Assembly (NCBI RefSeq): GCF_014288055.1 | Contig: NZ_JACOPK010000005.1 | Span: 62,001-126,000, forward strand | Reading direction: 5' to 3' | DNA: 64,000 nucleotides | DNA from: Agathobaculum hominis | Lineage (GTDB): Bacteria > Bacillota > Clostridia > Oscillospirales > Butyricicoccaceae | In this document: positions 58,687-64,000 of the stretch, one piece after another | Position numbering within the stretch: position 1 is the stretch's first letter | How the letters are laid out: each line of letters starts with the position of its first letter | Translations under genes and position numbers: made by a program | The notes under the pieces: generated by a model | What the model was told of the DNA's origin: nothing | Seen by the model: the letters and a program-made list of their open reading frames with translations, nothing else | Databases searched by the model: none

Positions 58687-58935
58687 TCAGCTGCGCTTCC
58701 AGTCATCGATCCCATACCGGGCCAGAAGCTTTTGCGCCTGTTCCATACCGCTTTCGGTAATGTAAACGGATTTTGAGCGTGATGGATGACTACCCTGTCT
58801 GATGTAATCTGCATCAGACAGTTCATTCAGAATATCGAAGTTATACCCTTTCCAGGCGTAAAAATCGGTTGCTTCATCAAATTTCTCTCCCTGTGAAAAC
58901 CGGGTAAGGTCAGGCGCTGCTGTGCGTGCGCGCTG
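58687..58935 (-). pseudogene. N-terminally truncated DUF6429-like small protein
   Basis: On the minus strand the frame reads LTRFSQGEKFDEATDFYAWK, then GYNFDILNELSDADYIRQGS, and ends SVYITESGMEQAQKLLARYG before a stop. This resembles winged-helix-like DUF6429 proteins. The frame has no start codon: it is open only from a TAG near 58948, which is also the stop of the AraC gene. It appears to be a gene whose 5' end was lost when it was joined to the AraC gene. Confidence 0.5.
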
Positions 58936-58947
58936 CCGAGGTCTTTC

Positions 58948-59835
58948 CTATCTGTCTGCGGTACGCGACGGTCGGCCGTCGGCGGCGGAGAGCGCCTGTG
59001 AGAGATGTTCGCTGCGGTACTGCTTTGGAGAACTGCCGACCTTTTTCACGAACAGATTGATGAGACTGCCGCTGGTGGCGTAGCCGACCTCCTCGGCAAT
59101 CTCACCGATCGGCTTCTGCGTGTGGACGAGCAGCACCTTGGCGCGCTCGATGCGCGAGTTGATGACATAATCAGCGGGGGAAAAGCCGGTGCGGCGCTTG
59201 AACATATGGGCAAAGTAGGACGTGCTCAGGCAGACGGACGAGGCGAGATCCTCAACCGAAATAGCCTTGCCGATGTTGGTACGGATGTACTGGATGGCCT
59301 GCTCGATCGGATCGTCCGCCGACATTTCCTGCGCGCTGGGCGCGAGCAGCAGGTCGAAAATCCGATAGATGCGCGCCGAGCTCTGCATGTCGGTTTCCAC
59401 GCTGTTGCTGTTGTAGAACTGTACCATGTCATACAGCAGATTGCCGATGAGCGTGTTGTTCTCGCAGCGGATAAGCCAGTCCTGCTGGTCGGTGATGCTG
59501 CGGCAGAGCTCGTGCGAGTTGGAGCCGTCAAAGTGCATATAGACAAATTCCAGACCATCCTCTGCGTGGTAGTAGTGCGGCTCGACGCAGTCGATGAGCA
59601 GGACGTCTCCGGCCTCGGCGACACGGAATTCGCCGCGGTACTCTACGCGGAAGCGTCCCCTGCGGATGTAGACGATGAGCAGCGGCGGATAGCTGTCGCG
59701 CTTCATATAGTAATTGTCGGTGCAGAAATAGTGACCGCACCAGGTAGGGTAGAACAGCAGGTCTTTCGCTCTTTGAGATGGAGTGAAAGAGAAACATACG
59801 GATTTGCTGAGAATACCGGGGTCGACGCTCTGCAT
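58948..59835 (-). CDS. AraC-family regulator of the sugar-catabolic operon
   Basis: 295 residues. N-terminal cupin-like sensor (~20-150) and the C-terminal AraC domain (~185-285) with ISVEDLASSVCLSTSYFAHMFKRRTG and PIGEIAEEVGYATSGSLINLFVKK. It is divergent from the Gfo/Idh-isomerase-SBP-symporter genes. Three direct repeats in the gap (59852-59926) are likely operators. It is related to the AraC protein at 8373. Confidence 0.9.
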   Translation of the reverse strand: MQSVDPGILSKSVCFSFTPSQRAKDLLFYPTWCGHYFCTDNYYMKRDSYPPLLIVYIRRGRFRVEYRGEFRVAEAGDVLLIDCVEPHYYHAEDGLEFVYMHFDGSNSHELCRSITDQQDWLIRCENNTLIGNLLYDMVQFYNSNSVETDMQSSARIYRIFDLLLAPSAQEMSADDPIEQAIQYIRTNIGKAISVEDLASSVCLSTSYFAHMFKRRTGFSPADYVINSRIERAKVLLVHTQKPIGEIAEEVGYATSGSLINLFVKKVGSSPKQYRSEHLSQALSAADGRPSRTADR

Positions 59836-59851
59836 GTATTTTCCTCCCTCG

Positions 59852-59926
59852 CAGAATACATGAATGAAAGAACAGAATTGATGAACGAATTTTCTGCGTT
59901 TTCTGCACGAAAGCAGAATTGATGAA
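59852..59926. promoter_or_regulatory. Three direct repeats, likely AraC operators
   Basis: CAGAATACATGAA (59852), CAGAATTGATGAA (59873) and CAGAATTGATGAA (59914). The spacing is 21 and 41 bases, i.e. two and four helical turns, so all three face the same side of the DNA. They lie just upstream of the operon promoter. Confidence 0.6.
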
Positions 59927-59946
59927 TTTTACGGCAGAAACGCTTA

Positions 59947-59975
59947 TTGAATGTGCTGTAAAAATATTTTATACT
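59947..59975 (+). promoter_or_regulatory. Promoter of the sugar-catabolic operon
   Basis: TTGAAT (59947-59952), 17 bases, TATACT (59970-59975). The leader is ~128 bases. Confidence 0.65.
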
Positions 59976-60109
59976 ATGCTCAGAAGTTAGGAAATAGATA
60001 CAATAAACAAAGCTAATGCGAATTTATTGTAGGTATTTCACAAAACTACAAGCATGTCTATTCAAAGCAGTATTCAACTATTTTTAATTTGAAGAAAGAA
60101 GGAAAAATT

Positions 60110-61288
60110 ATGTTCATCGGTGAAAAGAAAATCGCTCGTCCGTTCCGCTGGGGCATCGTAGGCGGAGGCCGTACCTCCGGCGTAGGCTACAAGCATCGTC
60201 TGGGCGCAATGCGCGACAACACCTCCTTTGAGCTCAAGGCAGCAGCATTCGACCTCGATTTTGCCCGCTGCGTAGACTTCGGCAAGAACCTGAACATGGA
60301 CGAGGAGCGCCTGTATCCGGATTACAAGACCATGTTCGCAGAGGAGGCAAAGCGCGAGGACGGCATCGAGGCTGTCGACATCGCAACCCCGAACTTCCAG
60401 CATTTTGAGGTCTGCAAGGCCGCTCTGGAGGCTGGCCTGCACGTTATCTGCGAGAAGCCGCTGTTCTTCAAGGTAGAAGAGGGCGAGGAGATCAAGGCTC
60501 TGGCCGAGAAGATGGGAAAGATCGTCTGCGTAACCTACGGCTTCTCCGGCTTCGACCTGCTCAGCCAGATGCGCTCCATGATCCAGAACGGCGACATCGG
60601 CGAGGTAACCATGGTAGATCTCCGCTACGCACACGGCTTTGCCTGCGACCCGACCGGCGACAAGCAGGCCGAGGGTCAGAAGTGGCGCGTAGACCCGGCA
60701 AAGTCCGGCCCGTCCTTCGTACTCGGCGACCTGTCCACCCACACCTTCTACATGTCCGAGCTGGTCTGCCCGCAGCTCAAGCTCAAGCAGCTGCTGTGCG
60801 ACCGCCAGAGCTTCATCAAGTCTCGTGCTCCGCTGGAGGACAACGCTTACGTTCTGATGCGCTACGAGAACGGCGCGGTAGGCCGTATGTGGGCATCCGC
60901 TGTTAACGCAGGCGATATGAGCAGCCAGCACATCCGCATCGTCGGCACCAAGGCTTCCCTCGAGTGGAACGATATGCACCCGGATGAGCTGTACTACGAA
61001 GTACAGGGCAAGCCGCGTCAGACTCTGGTCCGCGCTATGGATTACCTCAATCCGGAAGCGCTCGAATATGAGCGCCTGGGCGCACTGCACTATACCGGCC
61101 TGATCGATTCCTGGAGCAACCTGTACACCCGTTTCGCGATCGCGATGGACGCGAAGAACCGCGGCGACGAGGAGACACTGAACAGCCTGGTTTACCCCGA
61201 TCTGGAGCACGGCATCGACGGCATCCGCTGGGTACTCAAGTGCGTAGAGTCCGCTGACAAGGGCGGCGTATGGGTCGATTTTAAGTAA
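60110..61288 (+). CDS. Gfo/Idh/MocA-family NAD(P)-dependent oxidoreductase
   Basis: 392 residues from the ATG after AAGGAAAAATT. Rossmann start WGIVGGGRTSGVGYKHR. CEKPLFF matches the EKP motif whose Lys is catalytic, and the C-terminal half is the usual open beta-sheet with a His/Asp in the LSTHTFYMSEL region. Members oxidise or reduce sugars and inositols at a ring carbon. The partner isomerase downstream suggests that it makes a keto-sugar for isomerisation. The precise sugar is unknown. Confidence 0.88.
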   Translation: MFIGEKKIARPFRWGIVGGGRTSGVGYKHRLGAMRDNTSFELKAAAFDLDFARCVDFGKNLNMDEERLYPDYKTMFAEEAKREDGIEAVDIATPNFQHFEVCKAALEAGLHVICEKPLFFKVEEGEEIKALAEKMGKIVCVTYGFSGFDLLSQMRSMIQNGDIGEVTMVDLRYAHGFACDPTGDKQAEGQKWRVDPAKSGPSFVLGDLSTHTFYMSELVCPQLKLKQLLCDRQSFIKSRAPLEDNAYVLMRYENGAVGRMWASAVNAGDMSSQHIRIVGTKASLEWNDMHPDELYYEVQGKPRQTLVRAMDYLNPEALEYERLGALHYTGLIDSWSNLYTRFAIAMDAKNRGDEETLNSLVYPDLEHGIDGIRWVLKCVESADKGGVWVDFK

Positions 61289-61335
61289 TTTTACCCATTT
61301 ATTTCTCAATTCTCCCATTTCTTTTTCTCTCTTCC

Positions 61336-61366
61336 CGCTGCTGCCGGACTCCCCCGGCAGCAGCAC
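61336..61366 (+). other. Intergenic hairpin between the oxidoreductase and isomerase genes
   Basis: GCTGCTGCCGG (61337-61347) pairs with CCGGCAGCAGC (61354-61364) without a T-tract. It may stabilise or process the mRNA and set different levels of the two products. Confidence 0.5.
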
Positions 61367-61418
61367 TCATTAATATCTTCCAATCTGTTGAAATACAAGA
61401 AAAAGTGAGGTAAACTAT

Positions 61419-62357
61419 ATGAAACTCGCAATCTGCACTGACGTATTCGCTGACCTGTCCTACACGGATATGCTCGACAAGGTAAAGTCCCTCGGCATTG
61501 ACGCGGTCGAGATGACCGCCGGCGGCTGGGGCGCACGCAAGCACTGCAACACCGCCGAGCTGCTCGCGGACGCAGGCAAGCGTGAAGCGTTCATGATGGA
61601 GCTTGAAAAGCGCGGCATGCGCATTTCTGCACTGAACACCTCGTGCAACCCGCTCTGGCCCTCCAAGACCGGCGAGGAGTACAAGAAGTCCATGTATGAC
61701 TGCGCAACGCTCGCAGGTCTGCTTGGCGTTAAGAAAATCGTAGCCATGGCCGGTCTGCCGGCAGGCAACGAGACCGACACCACCCCGAACTGGATCACCT
61801 CTACCGTTTCGTGGCCGGATTTCATGGCTCCGGCTTACGAGTATCAGTGGAAGGTAACCATCGCATTCTGGAACGAGTTCATCGCGCACTGCAAGAAGTG
61901 CGGCATTGAGCATATCGCCATCGAGGAGTTCCCGGGCACGATGGTTTGGTCTGCTTCGACCCTGCTCAAGCTGCGCGAGGCTACCGACCCGATGCTCGGC
62001 ATCAATCTCGACCCGTCCCACATGATGGTTCTGGGCGCAGACCCGATCGCGGCTGCCCGTGCGCTCAAGGGCTGCATCTTCCACGTTCACGGCAAGGATG
62101 CGCGCATCGAGCGCGGTCTGGCTGACACCGACGGTCTGCTCGAGCCTCGTCCTGTTACCGAGTCCGCTGACCGCGTTTGGAACTACGTGGCTGTCGGCTG
62201 CGGCAAGGACCTGCAGTGGTGGAAGGAATTCTTCTCTGTATGCCACATGATGGGTTACGACGGCGACGTTTCGCTCGAGATGGAGGACCTGACCATGACG
62301 GTTGACGCCGGCGTTCATACCTCCATCGACGCGCTCCGCCAGACCATCAGCCAGTAA
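61419..62357 (+). CDS. Sugar phosphate isomerase/epimerase TIM-barrel protein
   Basis: 312 residues. Likely metal ligands are Glu in AIEEFPG, Asp/His in NLDPSHMM, His in FHVHGKDA and Glu in SLEMEDL, the usual set for the xylose-isomerase-like family (IolE/UxaE/tagatose-epimerase-like). GTGAGG precedes the ATG. With the oxidoreductase it forms a ketose-processing pair. Confidence 0.88.
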   Translation: MKLAICTDVFADLSYTDMLDKVKSLGIDAVEMTAGGWGARKHCNTAELLADAGKREAFMMELEKRGMRISALNTSCNPLWPSKTGEEYKKSMYDCATLAGLLGVKKIVAMAGLPAGNETDTTPNWITSTVSWPDFMAPAYEYQWKVTIAFWNEFIAHCKKCGIEHIAIEEFPGTMVWSASTLLKLREATDPMLGINLDPSHMMVLGADPIAAARALKGCIFHVHGKDARIERGLADTDGLLEPRPVTESADRVWNYVAVGCGKDLQWWKEFFSVCHMMGYDGDVSLEMEDLTMTVDAGVHTSIDALRQTISQ

Positions 62358-62442
62358 AATTTCACAACAATCCACATTTTTGCGTACCCCCAAAGGAAGG
62401 AAGTCAATCAGTTCGAAAAAAGAGAAAGGGTAGTGTTAAAGT

Positions 62443-63447
62443 ATGAGAAGCAAACTGTTGTCCATGGTACTGACAGGCGCACTGTGCGTCGGCATGCTGA
62501 GCGGCTGCGGAGGCCAGACGGCATCGAATGAGGGCGGCTCGTCCGCCTCCTCGGACAAGCCGTATCACGTTACCGTGATCGTCAAGCACACAGACGGTCA
62601 TTTTAACAAGGTCATCGCAGGCGCGCGCGCCTATGATGCGGAGCACGACAACGTGACGGTTGAAATCCAGTCGCCGACGGCGGCAACGGCGTATGACGAG
62701 CAGGTCAACATGATCGAAACCGCGCTCGGCAATCCGGGCATTGATGCGGTCGTGATCGCGCCGCAGCAGTCTACTTCTACCGCCACCCTTGTTTCGTCTA
62801 CGGACAAGCCGGTCGTCGCGCTCGATACCGACTTTACGTCGGACAAAAAAGCCTGCTTTGTCGGCACCGGCAACGAGGACGCAGCGCTGAGCGGCGGCAA
62901 GGCGGTTGCTGAGGCCTGCAAGGCACTCGGCAAGGACAAGCCGACGGCTGTTATCATCGCAGGCGTACAGGGTGACGAGACGCACGAGGCACGTCTGCGC
63001 GGCTACCGCGATGCGATCGAAGCCGCAGGCGGTCAGGTGCTCGAAGTGCAGTACACTGACACCATGCCGGACAAAGCAGCCGCCGCTATGGAGGCGGTTA
63101 TCCAGAAGTACCCGAACGGCGTAGACGCAGTTCTGTCCATCGCGGATGACATGGCGCTTGCAGCTGCAAAGGTTATCAAGGATTCCGGCAACACCAATTA
63201 CGCAGATACCGTTCTGTGCGGCTTTGACGGCAATCAGTCTGCCATCGAGGCAGTTATGGACGGCTCGCTGACCATCGACATTGCGCAGATGGGCTATGAT
63301 ATGGGCTACAAGGCGGTCGAGGCGGCGGTCGAGGTTCTTGACGGCGGCAAGGTTGAGGGTTTCATCGACTCCGGCTCCAAGGTCGTCGACTCGAGCAATA
63401 TCGACGACTACATCTCGGACATGAAGACCAAGGGCCTTTGGGAGTAA
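62443..63447 (+). CDS. Sugar-binding lipoprotein (periplasmic-binding type I)
   Basis: 334 residues. The signal peptide ends in MLSGC, giving a lipidated Cys near residue 22. It has a ribose/xylose-binding-like fold with VIVKHTDGHFNKVIAGARAYD, DAVVIAPQQST, GNEDAALSGGKAVAEA and LCGFDGNQSAIEAV. It would normally feed an ABC permease. Here an SSS symporter follows, so either the permease lies beyond the window or the protein has a sensing role. Confidence 0.9.
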   Translation: MRSKLLSMVLTGALCVGMLSGCGGQTASNEGGSSASSDKPYHVTVIVKHTDGHFNKVIAGARAYDAEHDNVTVEIQSPTAATAYDEQVNMIETALGNPGIDAVVIAPQQSTSTATLVSSTDKPVVALDTDFTSDKKACFVGTGNEDAALSGGKAVAEACKALGKDKPTAVIIAGVQGDETHEARLRGYRDAIEAAGGQVLEVQYTDTMPDKAAAAMEAVIQKYPNGVDAVLSIADDMALAAAKVIKDSGNTNYADTVLCGFDGNQSAIEAVMDGSLTIDIAQMGYDMGYKAVEAAVEVLDGGKVEGFIDSGSKVVDSSNIDDYISDMKTKGLWE

Positions 63448-63485
63448 TTCAAACCATATTTGACAGCATAAACAGTTTATTGACT

Positions 63486-63537
63486 GAGCGGACGCAGAGT
63501 TCGACACCTGCGTCCGCCTTAGCTATACGCATTTTTA
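63486..63537 (+). terminator. Hairpin after the sugar-binding lipoprotein
   Basis: GCGGACGCAG (63488-63497) pairs with CTGCGTCCGC (63508-63517). A T-run appears only ~15 bases later, so termination may be partial. Confidence 0.55.
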
Positions 63538-63600
63538 AGCATTAAATAACAAAGATGGGAAATTAAAGCGGTTATAGACCGCGTGAAAGAGGGGATTCCA

Positions 63601-64000
63601 ATGGTTTGGACAATGGCGACGTTTATCGGCTTCACGATACTTGTTGCAGTTATTTCGTATGTAAAAACAAAGGGTGATGACCAGTCGACCGCAGACGGCT
63701 ACTTTCTGGCCGGGCGCGGTCTGCCGGGCTTCGTTATCGCAGGCTCGCTGCTGCTGACCAATCTGTCGGCAGAGCAGCTAGTCGGCACGAACGGACAGAC
63801 ATGGAGCGTCGGCATGAGCCCGATGGCGTTCGAGATCGTCGCGGCGCCGTGCTGCATCGTTCTGGCGCTGTTCGCCGCGCCGCGCTATCTGAAAAGCGGC
63901 ATCACCACCATCCCGGAGCTGATCGGTCTGCGGTATGACAGGAGCACCAAGCTGTGGTTCTCCATCGCATATATCCTGCTGTACATCGTGGTTCAGATCC
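63601..64000 (+). CDS. Sodium:solute symporter (SSS family), 5' part
   Basis: 133 codons visible, cut by the window end. GAGGGGA precedes the ATG. The first helix is followed by FLAGRGLPGFVIAGSLLLTNLSAEQLVGTNG, a strong SSS/SGLT signature that forms part of the sodium and sugar site. It probably imports the sugar or inositol used by the upstream enzymes. Confidence 0.9.
   Translation, partial: MVWTMATFIGFTILVAVISYVKTKGDDQSTADGYFLAGRGLPGFVIAGSLLLTNLSAEQLVGTNGQTWSVGMSPMAFEIVAAPCCIVLALFAAPRYLKSGITTIPELIGLRYDRSTKLWFSIAYILLYIVVQI

Noticed and set aside
1..64000. CRISPR arrays, tRNA or rRNA genes, transposases
   Set aside because: No regularly spaced direct repeats, cloverleaf sequences, rRNA segments or DDE/tyrosine/serine recombinase motifs were found on either strand by reading.

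Overview
The window looks like chromosomal DNA from a GC-rich, spore-forming member of the Clostridia, probably an Oscillospiraceae or Butyricicoccaceae gut anaerobe. This is inferred from gene content: MurT-GatD, a yaaO-darA-holB-ricT block, an Rnf complex, S-layer-homology surface proteins, Spo0A-like DNA-binding domains, a sigma-G/F-type remnant, and c-di-GMP riboswitches. No rRNA, tRNA, CRISPR array, transposase gene or prophage was seen.

Layout. 1-2 kb: two secreted proteins read leftward behind three c-di-GMP-I riboswitches, two of them in tandem. 2-9 kb: phosphofructokinase, a modular S-layer protein, murT-gatD and an AraC regulator. 9.5-14.6 kb: a TIM-barrel sugar isomerase, then the ricT-holB-darA-decarboxylase block. 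15-17.4 kb: serC-serA. 18-23.6 kb: rnfCDGEAB-mrnC. 23.7-25.7 kb: cysE and a UDP-sugar dehydrogenase. 26-28.7 kb: LysR with a YedE/TusA/DUF3343 sulfur or selenium cluster. 29-31.7 kb: a MoxR-type AAA ATPase with a VWA partner. 32-33.2 kb: two convergent stand-alone Spo0A_C proteins. 34.2-38.4 kb: sugar-binding protein, histidine kinase, response regulator and solute-binding protein. 38.6-46.1 kb: a self-contained mannose-family PTS operon with its own HPr and enzyme I, two Cof-type phosphatases and a degenerate PHP protein. 47.3-53.2 kb: a 1955-residue S-layer protein with two metallo-beta-lactamase folds and two esterase-like domains. 53.3-57.9 kb: YesM/YesN kinase and regulator with a lipoprotein solute-binding protein. 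58-59 kb: gene remnants and repeats. 59-64 kb: AraC-controlled sugar catabolism (Gfo/Idh oxidoreductase, TIM-barrel isomerase, sugar-binding lipoprotein, SSS symporter).

Three structures are not explained by ordinary genes. (1) A dispersed intergenic hairpin element has four copies and one fragment. It has short terminal inverted repeats, and at two sites it sits between two copies of a transcription terminator. (2) A ~357-bp element is present twice (33.7 and 58.2 kb). It has convergent promoters, a conserved 27-codon hydrophobic ORF on one strand and a short antisense RNA on the other, as in a type I toxin-antitoxin locus. (3) The tandem c-di-GMP riboswitches include an intrinsic terminator whose stem should compete with riboswitch helix P1.

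Functionally the region combines energy conservation (Rnf), cell-wall and surface functions, and several sugar-sensing and uptake modules. Insertion scars (sigma-factor, ATPase, DUF6429-like and possibly DctM fragments) lie between the modules.
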